A stretch of 64,000 bases of DNA from Cloeon dipterum (lineage: Eukaryota; Arthropoda; Insecta; Ephemeroptera; Baetidae), in the NCBI RefSeq assembly GCF_949628265.1, contig NC_088786.1, positions 41,995,681-42,059,680 on the forward strand, read 5' to 3'. Below are positions 33,240-44,973 of the stretch, piece by piece. Position 1 is the stretch's first letter, and the number at the start of each line of letters is the position of its first letter. Below the pieces are notes generated by a model, which had not been told where the DNA came from, searched no databases, and was given only the letters and a program-made list of their open reading frames with translations. Position numbers and translations under genes: made by a program.

Positions 33240-33600
33240 GATTTTTGTTACTAAAACCACTGGTTCCGCAAATTCCTTGGTGACTTGCTCTAGGGCGCTA
33301 TATTTGCTGTAGCTTTCGTTAATCTCCACAAAATTGAGTCACGCAGAAGCACGGGGTGTGACGTGGCGAGCTTTCAAACCCGAATATGCGGCCGCAACGT
33401 AATCCCGTCCCTTGCACTTGCCCTTCTGGCAGTGGCGGTGATTCGAGTGCAACTAAACTTGATAGCACTATGGCAATCAGGGTAAGCCAGTGCCCGGCTT
33501 CTGGGTGACGCATTTCCGTGAGCAGCACTAGAGCCCTGCACGGGTGGATTTTGATTAACCCGCACCCCGCACCCATCCACGGAACGGAATTATAAATTTG
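33240..33600 (-). repeat. Spacer repeat type S1, copy 1, with a recurring short frame
   Basis: Matches 36390-36720, 39940-40280 and (inverted) 56520-56870. On the minus strand a frame of 85 residues contains ALESPPLPEGQVQGTGLRCG and RIFGFESSPRHTP, repeated in the other copies. Recent duplication explains this without selection. Blocks include TGCGGCCGCAACGTAATCCC. Confidence 0.6.
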
Positions 33601-33893
33601 AATTAGCGGAGAGGTTCTATGGAAGCTGATAACCTCAATAATTCGTCTGCAGAACGTTTAACTTCTTTAAATTTTTTGAAATTAAAGAAAGAAAACAGTG
33701 TTTTTTATTGTTCCAATTTAATATATTGAAATTGAGTATCTCTATAAATTAATAAGAGTTTTACAATGCTTTTATATCAATTTCATTCATCGTAATGAAA
33801 ATTGCTATTCGTTTTATCCTAATAATAGAATTTTAAACTAAATCAAATTAAAATTACCTGCGTATGCCTGCAAAAGCATAGCCGTTTAGTCTA

Positions 33894-35474
33894 TTACTGA
33901 AATGTGTTGGGTCTGACCGATGATAGTCTTCCTGTCAATACCTTTACATTACAACCTAAAGAGCGCAGTTCACGAGACAACTCCTGGAATTCTTCTTCAA
34001 TGGAACGTGGGTAATCGAGATGAACGTAATACCAAATCTCCATCTTAGCCAATTTGGTCAAAATCTTTCGATTTCTAATCCGGCCCAAAAGAGACTCTTT
34101 GTCACCCAGATCTAATATGGAGGCAGTGCAGATAGAAATTTCTTGCAGAAAAGGGGCGCAAAAAATTATGCCAAGTCCTAGAGTTCTGTACGGTTGAACT
34201 TCTCCGCCGATACTGTAATTCAAAATTGAAGTGGTATTAAATTAATTTAGTTTCAAAATTTTTATATTACTCGGTATCCCACGTAAAACTTTTCAATCGG
34301 CCAAAAGAAGCAATCGGATCGTCAAGACTCACATGAGAGTTGTGTATATTAAGAGTTTCCAAATCGTGGCAGTTTTCAAAGATATGTTTGAACGTGATCT
34401 TCAATTCTGGCCTTAATTCTTGGAGGACAAGATATTTTAGAGTTCCTCCTACTCTGCACAGGTTGCGCAGAAAACAGTGTCTCTCGCTTTGGAAGTTAAT
34501 TGTTTTCCTGGCACAAATCTGTAATTTAGTATTATTTTGAAAAACTGCAGTACCAGCTGGAAAAAAATATATTACTTGCAGTTTCGTCAAACCTGACGGG
34601 ATCATGTCAAGGAAGTCATTCGAAAGAGTGACTTGTGCTTCTCGATGAGGTGGAGCATCGTTTGTCTTCTTCAAAGTTATTTGAATTTTACTTGGATATT
34701 TCCATTCATCATACTCTTGGAAGTCAAACTTGGAGCCGAGGGTCTCCAGAATGTTCTTCATGGAATTAGTTGGTTCCATGTCGACCACAATATTATTTGC
34801 TACAATAGACAGCAAGTAATGGCTTTCTCTGCAGACACGCACAAATCCCGAAAATTTGATGTAAACATCGTCTATGCTGACTTCCGTTAAATTTTCCATC
34901 TTCAAGAACAGGTCAGTGGCAAGTGGCTGTAGCCGTATTTTTTTGAACAAATTCCTATTGAATAATGGGTATGCCATCCTTGGGTCTTCAATGTCGAGCT
35001 TCTGCAGGTTTGGAACAAATTCAACCAGGTATTGAAGGAACTAAAAGGAAAATATTAAATTAAGTTTCTGCAACACGGCTTTATTTTTTACCTTTTCCAT
35101 TGAAACGCGAGCTGCAGAAAAACCTCCAGATTTGCTCTCCAAACGGAAAATACTACAAAATTCTTTGGTCGAAAAACGTTCAGTCGTCTTGTGCTGATCA
35201 AGGTATGGAAGAGCAGCCCAAACCTGGTCTTCTCCAATTTCTTCCTTGCTTTTCATTGCTTCGTCAAACAAAACTTTGCGCATGGGTGGAGCTAGAATAT
35301 TTAAATATTATGGAGAGCTCAAATAATAAATAATTAAACAGTACCAATCTTCTTGGTAATGAGGTCTCTGTAGCCTCCGATATTTTTAACGATTGTGTTG
35401 ATCGCCGACTCTTGCAGGGGTAAAAGAGCAGGGATGAACCTCACCACTTTGTTTTCTGAGTCGTTTTCATTCAT
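33894..35474 (-). CDS. Array family copy R4, intact by eye
   Basis: Starts MNENDSENKVVRFIPALLPL at 35474. Exon 3 (about 35291-35091) reads APPMRKVLFDEAMKSKEEIG and FSTKEFCSIFRLESKSGGFS. Exon 4 (35040 to about 34577) has LQKLDIEDPRMAYPLFNR and VDMEPTNSMKNILETLGSKF. Exon 5 (about 34518-34272) has FLRNLCRVGGTLKYLVLQEL and SLDDPIASFGRLKSFTWDTE. Exon 6 ends SSVRPNTFQ at 33894. Same exon phases as R2 and F2. LRR-like C-terminal half; function unknown. Confidence 0.75.
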
Positions 35475-35959
35475 CTGGAAAAATAAATGGGATTTAATTT
35501 TGGAAACCGATAGCGTTTAAATAATTAAAAATTTCAACGAAATAAAATCAATTACTTTCTTAATCCCTAAATTCTCTAAATTTGGTAAATTCCGAAAGGA
35601 CTCGTTAGATTTGAAGATAATTTATTTGGAGGAATTTATAAATGTAAATAACAAATTTGATGGTTATATTTTTTTTTGATTTGTTCTGTCAGTTGATAGA
35701 TAAATTTACTGTTCAGGTCGACCTTTTTTAGTTCTATAATTATGTTTTTATGTAATAATTAAACCAACAATGGAATAATTATGTTAAAGTTTCGGAAAAG
35801 CTAAATATTTCAACTTTCAAACGTCTAATCGAACGCGTGGTAAAAAAATTAATGAATATTTTTATTTATTTGGCTGATATTTGACGCCTCGGGGACCCTG
35901 ATAAACGTTTAAATTAATTGACGAGGCTTCATTGAGCTAATTTTATTTCTTAAAATGCC

Positions 35960-36330
35960 TAACTCACCTTAAATTTATTTGGAATCGAGAAATTTGAAAA
36001 CAAAACAGTTCTCACGCGCTCGAACGTCTGGTAGCGAGAGCGACATGTAAACAAATCCTCTAGTTACGGCTTGGTGGCGCTGGCGAGCAAGGGAGGTAGG
36101 GATGCCAGCTGCATTTAGTTTGAAATAATAATTTACTGGGTGTTCTGTGCTTGAAACAGGCATTTTGCTGTCAAATTCGGAGAATTTAATCATTTTAAGC
36201 AGGTTTTCAGGCACAACACGACCCTAACCAAATTTATTTTGTAACACATTTGCAATAATTTTCACATGTGGCAACCCCAGCAGAAGATTGCATCAGCTGG
36301 GATGTTTCCATTTGTTTATCTGTGAGTTAG
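35960..36330 (-). promoter_or_regulatory. Promoter and leader exon of copy R4
   Basis: Donor AAATTTAAG/GTGAGT at about 35966, GTAAACA at 36047-36053, GGTGGCGCTGGCGAGCAAGG at about 36072, and CACATGTG at about 36262. An open frame (36214-35975) covers the proximal promoter and leader, reading AAGIPTSLARQRHQAVTRGF near its middle. Confidence 0.6.
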
Positions 36331-36389
36331 AGCGGGAAAATTCAAAACCCTGCTTCTCCATGTAAACAATTGGTGTTACTATAACCACT

Positions 36390-36720
36390 GCTACCGCGAA
36401 TTCCTTGGTGATAGTCTCCAGGGCGCTAGATTTGCTGTAGCTTTCGTGTATTTCCACAAAATTGAGTCACGCAGAAGCACGGGCTGTGGCGTGGCGAGCT
36501 TTCAAACCCGAATATGCGGCCGCAACGTAATCCCATCCCTTGCACTTGCCCTTCTGGCAGTGGCGGTGATTCGAGTGCTTGTCTAAACTTGAAAACCCTA
36601 TGGAAATCTGGGTAAGCCAGTGCCCGGCTTCTGGGTGACGCATTTCTTGGAGTAACACTAGAGCCCTGCACGGGTGGATCTTGTTTCACCCGCACCCACC
36701 CACGGAATTATAAATTTGAA
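36390..36720 (-). repeat. Spacer repeat type S1, copy 2
   Basis: Same block as 33240-33600, upstream of R4. The recurring frame runs 36695-36426 and keeps RIFGFESSPRHSPCFCVTQF near its end. Confidence 0.6.
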
Positions 36721-37034
36721 TCAGCGGAGAGGTTCTATGGGTGCAGAATAGTGCAGATAACTTCAATAATTTGTCCGCAGAACATTTAACTTCTTTAATT
36801 TTTTTAAATTAAGAAATGGAATTATTTTGTTTTATTTTTCCAATTAAATAAATTAAAATTTAATATCTCCTTGAGTGAATTATATTATATTTCAAAAATT
36901 TACTATACATTAATTTCAATTTCATTCTTCGTAATGAAAATTGTCATTCGTTTTGTCCTAAATACAGAATTTTAAATCAAATAAAATATAAATCACCTGT
37001 GTATGACTACAAAAGCATAGCCCTTTTGTCTATT

Positions 37035-39466
37035 TACTGAAAGGTGTTGGGTCTGACCGATGATAGTCTATTTATCAATACATTTTACGTCAAAATTTAA
37101 ATAGCGCAGTTCAACAGCCAACTCGTTGAATTCATCTTTCTTGGAACGTGGGTAACTATGTTCGACGTGATACCGAGTCTGCATCTTAGCCAATTTGGTC
37201 AAAATCATACGATTCCTAATTTAATTTAAAAGCAACTCCTTGTCACCCAAATTTAATTTGTAGGGAATGCAGATAGAAATGTTCCGCAGAAGGGCGCTGC
37301 AATTATCACCTTTACGCTGACGACATAATAATGGATACTTGAGCGTCAGACCGGATGAGATTGAAAATTCTGTCTCAGTAATGAATGCTATCTTAAAAGA
37401 CGTTATGTCTGAGCGAAACGGCCTTACGCTGAACCCGCGGAAAACGCAAATTCTGCTGGTCGGGGTCTGAGAGAATTCACTCAAGGCTCGATACTTAAAA
37501 AGGACTTGAGTAATGTGCACACAATGGAAACGGTGTATTGCCGTATCGCGACGAGGTGGATGTAGATATTACGTCTAGTTTTCTGATTTCAGCGACCGAG
37601 TTAAAAACTTAGCCATTGTTTTCGACCGAAACCTATCATGGGAAGGGCAAGTCTCGTGAATTTTAAAGAAGTCAATGGTGCGTTAAAAACTTTGGAGAAA
37701 TTTAGAAATGTGACTCCTGAAAAAATCAGAATTAAAATATAGTTAAAGCATTGATACTGCCCCATTTCGACTACTCTGATGTTGTGTTTTGTAATTTGAG
37801 CGCGGCGCAGATAAATAGGCTACAATTATTGCAAAATCATCTCATAGGTTTATTTTCAGAGTGAAAAGTGGGCAGCAACTCTACACATTGTATAAAAATT
37901 GTCAAATGCCAAATGTTACTGATCGACACAAATTACACGTGATAGTGCAGACTCACAAAATTCTGCATAATAACAGTCCTGAATATTTGGGTGATTTGAA
38001 GCACTGATGTCGATTTTTTGGGCAGGTCGCGGGCGAATCGAATGCAACATCGGGCTCCGTTTGAAAGTGTAATAGTGTCTCAGCAGTGATTTCAAGTCAT
38101 TTGCTATTGTCTGTGGAACACCCTGTCACCGAATCTGTTTGTGAACGAGAACTAAAGTGCATTCAAAAAAAGTAAGCCAAATGTTTCTAGCCAAATACTG
38201 ACTGACAAACTAATTTTACTTTGCGTCTGTTATCAAAACAAAGAATGCTTTGTTATATATTTTGGTTGTGTTCTCGATGGGGATGTATGGGGCATAGTTG
38301 CCCTGTTGATCTGCAATAAATTATTTTTGAATCTAATTCAAGAGTTTCCAGCTCACGGCAGTGATCAAAGATATATTTGAATGTGATCCTTAATTCTGGC
38401 CTTAAGTCTTCGAAGATAAGAGTTCTTAGGGTTCCTCCTACTCTGCGCAGGTTGCGCAGCAAACAGTTTCTCTCGCTTACAAAGTTAAATGTTTCCCAGC
38501 CGCATATCTGAAACATAAAAAAAATTTGAAAAACTCCAAAACACCCGGACAAAAAATTAAATTACGTGCAGTTTCGTCAAGCGTGACGGGATCAGGTCAA
38601 AAAAGTCTTTCGAAAGAGACACTAATGCTTCTCGATGAGGTGTAATATTGTTTGTCTTCTTCAAAGTTATTCGAATTTTTGCAGGAAATTTCCATTCATC
38701 ATACTTTTGGTAGGCAAACTTAGAGAAGAGGGTCTCCAGAATGTTCTTCATCGATTTAATTGGTTCTATGTCGACCAAAATACTGTGTGCTACAATTGAC
38801 CTCAAGCTTCGGCTTTCACTGCAAACTCGCACAAATCCCGAAAATTTGATGTAAACATCCCATAGTATGACGCTCGTTAAATTTTCCATCTTCAACAGCA
38901 GGTCAGCGGCAAGTGGTTCTAAGCGTATTTTTTTATACCAATTTATCATCAAACCTGTCCTTGGGTCCAAAATCTCAAGCTTTTGCAAGTTCGGAACAAA
39001 TTCAACCAGGTATAAGAGGAACTAAAAGTAAATGTTTATATTTTAAATTAGTTTTCGGCAAAACGGCTCTATTTTTTACCTTTTCCATCGAAACGGATGC
39101 TTCAGAAAAACCTCCAGATTTGCTCTCCAAGCGGAAAATGCTTGCAAAATCTTTGGTTGAAAAACGTTCAGTCGTCTTGTGCTGGTCAAGGTAAGGAAGA
39201 GCAGCCCAGACTTGGTCTTGTCCAATTTCTTCCTTCCTTTCCATTGCGTTGTCAAACAAAATTTTGCGCATGGGAGGAGCTAGAATTTGTGAAATATTTA
39301 ATAAAGTTCAAATATGTGATGATTTTGCAATACAAATTTTTTTCTTAAAGAGGTCTCTGCTGTAGCCTTCAATATTTTCTAAGATAGTGTTGATCGTCGA
39401 CTCTTGCAGGGAAAGAAGAGCAGGGACGAACCTCAACACTTTAATTTTTGCATCGTTTTGAACCAT
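37035..39466 (-). pseudogene. Array family copy R5, disrupted by a retrotransposon
   Basis: Exons 2-4 are open (39466 to about 38560): MVQNDAKIKVLRFVPALLSL, APPMRKILFDNAMERKEEIG, LQKLEILDPRTGLMINWYKK. Exon 5 is truncated after CRELETLELDSKI, where foreign DNA begins. Exon 6 sequence survives at about 37035-37297 but has a stop in LNLGDKELLLN where other copies read LLNRIRNR. The insertion replaced the exon 5/6 junction. Clearly non-functional in its C-terminal half. Confidence 0.7.
37297..38330 (+). mobile_element. Jockey-like non-LTR reverse transcriptase fragment
   Basis: Plus-strand LYADDI at 37310-37327 is the catalytic motif of non-LTR reverse transcriptases. LNPRKTQILLVG follows at about 37430, then AIVFDRNLSWEGQVS (the usual LGV.FD..L.W region) at about 37615 and VKALILPHFDYSDVVFCNLS at about 37744, in order but in different frames. 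Many stops and indels show an old, 5'-truncated copy. It lies inside R5, antisense to the gene. Confidence 0.75.
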
Positions 39467-39524
39467 CTGGAAAAATAAAATGCATTTGGGTTTAGAAAAC
39501 TGATAATATCTAGTTCTATTCAAC

Positions 39525-39885
39525 TCACCTTAAAATTTGTTCGAATCGAGAAACTTGAAAGCAAAAACTGCGAAAGCGCACACGATCCTCCGAAAGTGAG
39601 AAGGAGATGTAAACAAATCCTCTACTTACGGCTTGGTGGCGCTGGCGAGCAAGGGATTAGGGATGCCAGCGTCATTTAATTTGAAATCATAATTTTCCGG
39701 GTGTTCTGTTCAAGAAACAGGCATTTTACTGTCAATTCCGGTGAATTTTACTGTATTGAGCAGGTTTTCGGGCCAGTCACAATCCTAACCTTATTGATTA
39801 TGAAACACCTTTTCGTGAATTATCACATTTGGCAACCCCAGCAGAAGATGGCATCAGATGGGAAGTTTCCATTTGTTTACCTGTG
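39525..39885 (-). promoter_or_regulatory. Promoter and leader exon of copy R5
   Basis: GTAAACA at 39609-39615 and GGTGGCGCTGGCGAGCAAGG at about 39633. The leader donor is less clear (AAATTTTAAG/GTGAGT at about 39530). The distal palindrome is altered to CACATTTGG. Confidence 0.5.
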
Positions 39886-39939
39886 AGTAAGAGCGGGAAA
39901 ATTCAAAACATTTTCGTCTTCATATAAACGATTTTTGTT

Positions 39940-40280
39940 ACTAAAACCACTGCTACCGCGAATTCCTTGGTGATAGTCTCCAGGGCGCTAGATTTGCTGT
40001 AGCTTTCGTTTATCTCCACAAAATTGTGTCGCGCAGAAGCACGGGATGTGGCGTTACGAGCTTTCAAATCCGAATATGCGGCCGCAACGTATTCCCATCC
40101 CTTGCACTTGCCCTTCTGGCAGTGGCGGTGATTCGAGTGCTCGACTAAACTTTGAAAGCCCTATATGGAAATCAGGGTAAGCCAGTTCTCGGCTTCTGGG
40201 TGAATCTTTTCCGGGAGCAACATTAGAGCCCTGCATGGGTGGACATTCTTTCACCCGCACCAATCCACGGAATTATAAAT
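39940..40280 (-). repeat. Spacer repeat type S1, copy 3
   Basis: Same block as 33240-33600. The recurring frame is present from 40263 but stops early, just after RIFGFESS. Confidence 0.55.
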
Positions 40281-40591
40281 TTTAATCATTGGAGAGGTTG
40301 AATGGGTGCAGATATCTTCAATAATTTGTCCGCAGAACATTTTAAACTTTTTCATTTTTTTAAATTAAAGAAAGGAATTATTTTGTTTTATTTTTCCAAT
40401 TAAATATGTATATTAAAATTTAATATCTCCTTGAGTGATTATATTTTATTTAAAAAATTACAATACATTAATTTCAATTTAATTCTTCGTAATGAAAATT
40501 GTCATTCGTTTTATCCTTAAAATAGAATTTTAAACCAAATAAAATATAAATCGCCTGAGTATGCCTACAAAGGCATAGCCCTTTAGTCTAT

Positions 40592-42190
40592 TTACAGTAA
40601 GGTGGGGGGTGTGTTCGATGATAGACTTACTATCAATACATATGCATTACAATTTAAAGAGAGAAGTTCACGAGCAATCTCCATGATTTCTTCTTCCTTG
40701 GAACGTGGGTAATCGTGAGGGACGCGATACCAAAGGCGCAGCTTAGTCAATTTGGTCCAAATCAAGCGATTTCTAATCCGGTTCAAAAGTGACCCTATGT
40801 CACCCAGATCCAATATATAGGAAGTACGAATAAATATTTCTTGCAGAAGAGGGGCGGAAAAAATTATGCCAAGTCCTAGGGTTCCGGACAGTTTAACTCC
40901 TACGCCGATACTGTAATCAAAAATAGAGTTAGTTATAAATTATTTAAATTCAAAATATTAATTTTACTCGTTTATCCAGGAGAAACTTTTCAATTTACCA
41001 AAAGAAGCTATCGGATCTTCAAGACTCAAACAGGAGTCACGTAATTCAAGTGTTTCCAAATCTTGGCAGTTTTCAAAAATATGTTTGAACGTCATCTCCA
41101 AATCGGGCCGTAAGTATTCGAGGATAAGAGTTCTCAGAGTTCCTCCTACTCTGCGCAGGTTGCGAAGCAAACAGTGTCTCTCGCTTTGGAAGTCGATTGT
41201 TTTCCTGGCACAAATCTGTAATTTAGTATTATTTTGAAAAACTGCTGTACCAGCTGGAAAAAAATATATATTACTTGCAGTTTCGTCAAACCTGACGGGA
41301 TCATGTCAAGGAAGTCATTCGAAAGAGTGACCTGTGCTTCTCGATGAGGTGTTACGTCGTTTGTCTTCTTCAAAGTTATTCGAATTTTTCCAGGAAACAT
41401 CCAATCAGCATACTCTTGGAAGTCAAACTTGGAGCCGAGGGTCTCCAGAATGTTCTTCATGGAATTAGTTGGTTCCATGTCGACCACAATATTATTTGCT
41501 TCAATTGACTGCAAGTAATGGCTTTCTCTGCAGACACGCACAAATTCCGTAAATTTGATGGAAACATCGTGCATCCTGACTTCCGTTAAATTTTTCATCT
41601 TTAAGAGAAGGTCAGTGGCAAGTGGCTGTAGCTGTATTTTTTTTAACATTTTCCATTCGGGGCAAGGATATGCCGTCCCTGGGTCTTCAATGTCGAGCTT
41701 TCGCAGGTTAGGAACAAATTCAACCAGGTATTGGAGGAACTGAAAGCAAAAGCAATATTTTTTAATTAAGTTTTTGCAATACACACGGCTCTATTTTTTA
41801 CCTCTTCCATTGAAACGGAAGCTTCAGTAAAACCTCCTGTTTTTCTCTGCAAGCGGAAAATACTGGCAAATTCTTTGGTCGAAAAACGTTCAGTCGTCTT
41901 GTGCTGGTCAAGGTATGGAAGAGCAGCCCAAACTTGCTCTTCTCCAATTTCTTTTTTCCTTTCCATTGCTCTATCAAACAAAATTTTGCGCATTGGAGGA
42001 GCTGGAATTTAAAGTTAAATATAAACGAAAGCTCAAATATTAAAAATGATTAAACAGTACCAATCTTCTTCGCAATGAGGTCTCTGTAGCCCCCAATATT
42101 TTTAACGATTGTGTTGATCGCCGACTCTTGCAGGGGTAAAAGAGCAGGGATGAACTTCAACACTTTGTTTTCTGAGTCGTTTTCATTCAT
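40592..42190 (-). CDS. Array family copy R6, intact by eye
   Basis: Starts MNENDSENKVLKFIPALLPL at 42190. Exon 3 (about 42003-41802) reads RKILFDRAMERKKEIGEEQV. Exon 4 (41740 to about 41282) has LRKLDIEDPGTAYPCPEWKM and DWMFPGKIRITLKKTNDV. Exon 5 (about 41216-40967) has LLRNLRRVGGTLRTLILEYL and CLSLEDPIASFGKLKSFSW. Exon 6 ends SSNTPPTLL at 40592. No internal stop seen. It carries the same LRR-like repeats and unknown role as R4. Confidence 0.75.
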
Positions 42191-42684
42191 CTGGAAAAAT
42201 AAATGGGATTTAATTTTGGAAACCGATAGCGTTTGTATAGTAAAAAATTTCAACGAAATAAAATCAACTACTTTCTTATCCCCTAAAATTCTCTAAATTC
42301 GGTAAATTCCATAAGGACACTCTTTAGTTTCGAAGATAAATTATTTGGAGGAATATGTAATTTAAAATAACAAATTTGTTGGTTAGATTTAATTTTGATT
42401 TGTTCTATCTGTGGATAAATTTACAGTTCAGGTCTATCTTTGTCTTTTATTTAGTTCTAGAATTATGTTTATATGTAATAATGAACCAACAATGGAATAA
42501 TTCTGTTAAAGTTTCGGAAAAGCTAAATATTTCAGCTTTCAAACGTCTAATCAAACGCGTAGTAAAAAAAATAATGAATATTTTTATTTAATTGGCTGAT
42601 ATTTGACGCCTTGGGAACCCTGATAAACGTTTAAATTAATTGACGAGGCTTCATTGAGCTAATTTTATTTCTTAAAATGCCTAA

Positions 42685-43020
42685 CTCACCTTAAATTTGG
42701 TTGGAATCGAGAAATTTGAAAACAAAACAGTTCTCAGCCGCACGAACCTCTGGTAGCGAGAGCGACATGTAAACAAATACTCTAGTTACGGCTTGGTGGC
42801 GCTGGCGAGCATGGGAGCTAGGGATGCCAGCTGCATTTACTTTGGAATAATAATATTTCGGTTGTTCTGTGCTTGAAACGGGCAATTTACTGTCCAGTTA
42901 AGATAATTTAATCATTTTGAGAAGGATTTCGGGCCCAACACGATCCTAACCTTATTGATTATGAAAGTTGGGATCAGCTGGGATGTTTCCATTTGTTTAC
43001 CTGTGAGTTTGAGCGGGTAA
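42685..43020 (-). promoter_or_regulatory. Promoter and leader exon of copy R6
   Basis: Donor AAATTTAAG/GTGAGT at about 42690, GTAAACA at 42769-42775 and GGTGGCGCTGGCGAGCATGG at about 42795. The distal CACATGTG part has been deleted (the text jumps from ATTGATTATGAAA to GTTGGGATCAGC). A frame at 42885-42691 matches the R4 and F2 leader frames. Confidence 0.6.
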
Positions 43021-43114
43021 ATTCAAAATCCTCTTCTCCATGTAAACAATATTTGATACCATAACCATTGGTTCCGCAAATTCCTTGGTGACTGTCTCTA
43101 GGGCGCTATATTTG

Positions 43115-43560
43115 CTGTAGTTTTCGTTCATCTTCACAAAATTGAGTCACGCAGAAGCACGGGGTGTTACGTTGCGATTTTTCAGACCCAAATGCAACCG
43201 CATCTTCTTTCTTTTCGTCTCTGCAGCGGCGACAAAAACGCTTCTTCCCCAACCCCAAATTTAATTTAATATGGTGTCGCTCGTCACCTCTTTGCGTCCT
43301 TTTCGTTCGAAGAGGTCTAGGATTCTGTTTAGAGCCGCTAAGACGGCAAGACGCGAGTTTCCCCAAGTAAAATATGAATGCAATAAATGAGTTGTGTATT
43401 TAATCTCGAGATTTCCCACGAAAGTCAACTTTGCATTGATTACTTTTACACGTAATTTTATTATCCCTTGCACTTGCCCTTCTTGCAGGGGCGGAGACTC
43501 GAGTGAACGTATAAATTGAAACCCTATTTGGCAATCAGGGTTAGCCAGTGCCGGCTTCTG
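43115..43560. repeat. Spacer repeat type S2, copy 2
   Basis: Matches 20275-20710 and 47500-47960 (CGTCTCTGCAGCGGCGAC, CAACTTTGC.TTGAT, CAATCAGGGTTAGCCAGTG). Confidence 0.6.
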
Positions 43561-43774
43561 GTAACCGTGGTCTTAAACAGACCTTGCTTTTAGGCTAATT
43601 CGCCCATTTGGCGCCAAGGCCGTGTTATATGGTTAATATTAATTAATCAACATTAATTCATAATAAAACCCTAGAAAAGCTTTGTTACATATCTCACGGG
43701 TGTTGCTTCAATTAATTTACTCTGAAACACAGTCCTAGCGTTTCAAAAGGTCCTTGGCGCAGGGCGCAGAGGCA

Positions 43775-43905
43775 ATCGGCCCTTCAGAGTGGGCGGGGTT
43801 CCTACTGTGCGGCCTGGCGCGTCCATGTTATCCGTTATGTACTGGGACCCGGGTGTCATGCCCTGCTTCTCCGTCCCGGAAACAGATAAAAAGTAAAAAA
43901 GAGAC
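43775..43905 (+). repeat. Retroposon fragment type S3, copy 2
   Basis: Contains CCCTTCAGAGTGGGCGGGGT and CATGTTATCCGTTATG, and ends in the A-rich run ACAGATAAAAAGTAAAAAAG, as expected for the 3' end of a retroposed element. Confidence 0.55.
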
Positions 43906-44089
43906 TTTTTCTACATTAATAATCCTTATAATAGCTCATCTCCTGCAGATCGTAGAGGAAAAATACATTACTCCATTGGAATCATAATTAAATTAAACTT
44001 TGAATGGACCTGAAAGCGGGTCTCGTCCGTCGTCTCAATCAAAAAAATCTGCTCAAAAAGATCATTTTTATTTGATATTTCTTTCCTAA

Positions 44090-44545
44090 AAAAGGCCGAC
44101 CTTCAAAACACCTCTTGCTGCCAACTTGAACAACCCTTTGTCAAAAGCTTCCGCTTTGTCTTCAGCTGAAATAATGTTTGTCACGTCTACTTGTACTTCA
44201 TCGGCTTGATTTCCTCTTCAACCAAACCCCCTCTTTCGCAGTTCCGAGATATTGAGCCCCGACACAATCTTCGGCATCTCGTCTCTGAGCTGTACCACCA
44301 TTTGGTGCTCAGGTCGACGACGTCTGCTGAGAATTTGGACAAAGACTCATATACGGCTGCCTGTTTTCTACGGAAGCATTTGTCCCTGTAGACAATCTTG
44401 CGCTGCTCTTCGTAGTGATAGTTTCATGTGGTCCAAGAAGGCGTGGTCACCGTCTTCGTTCTCTGGGTCGTAAGACTGGATCTTGGGACTGTCCATGAAG
44501 CCCGATGAGAAGCTGCTCAGTTTCAACTGCTGCGTCGGCCATGGC
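44090..44545 (-). pseudogene. Decayed copy of the unidentified spacer gene, copy 3
   Basis: ATG at about 44541 (MADAAVETEQ), a frameshift, then FSSGFMDSPKIQSYDPENED and GDHAFLDHMKL, with later pieces in other frames. It is parallel to 31665-32195 and has independent indels. Confidence 0.5.
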
Positions 44546-44973
44546 GGAAATTCTTGACAATAAACGTGGTAGTGCTTGCACGTGAAAATTCGCGAATTCT
44601 CGCTGCCAAATGAGATGGTGTGTTATCCCTGTTAATTTCTACGAAGGCCGAAGGGGAGCCTGTCCAAAATGTTATCAGCTGTCCGGTAAGAACTGACATC
44701 TTGCACGATGAAGAGGATAATTGAAATGAGAAAATAGCATTTAGTGCTACCCAACTACCAACTAACCATCTTTATTACATTGACTTCACTACAAAAATGT
44801 CACGTCAGTCGCTATATCAATATAATTTTACAGAAAATTTAATTCAAATATACATTGTCCGTTCAATAAGATGAAATAGAAAGATTATCTTTGAATGAAC
44901 CATTTTTTTATGTATAGATTTCTTTCTTTGTATTTTTCGATTCGATGTTTTCTGATACGCTCTTTAGCCTATT

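Noticed and set aside
37221..37520. Minus-strand 99-residue frame in R5
   Set aside because: It joins the end of exon 6 to antisense reverse-transcriptase DNA across the insertion boundary.
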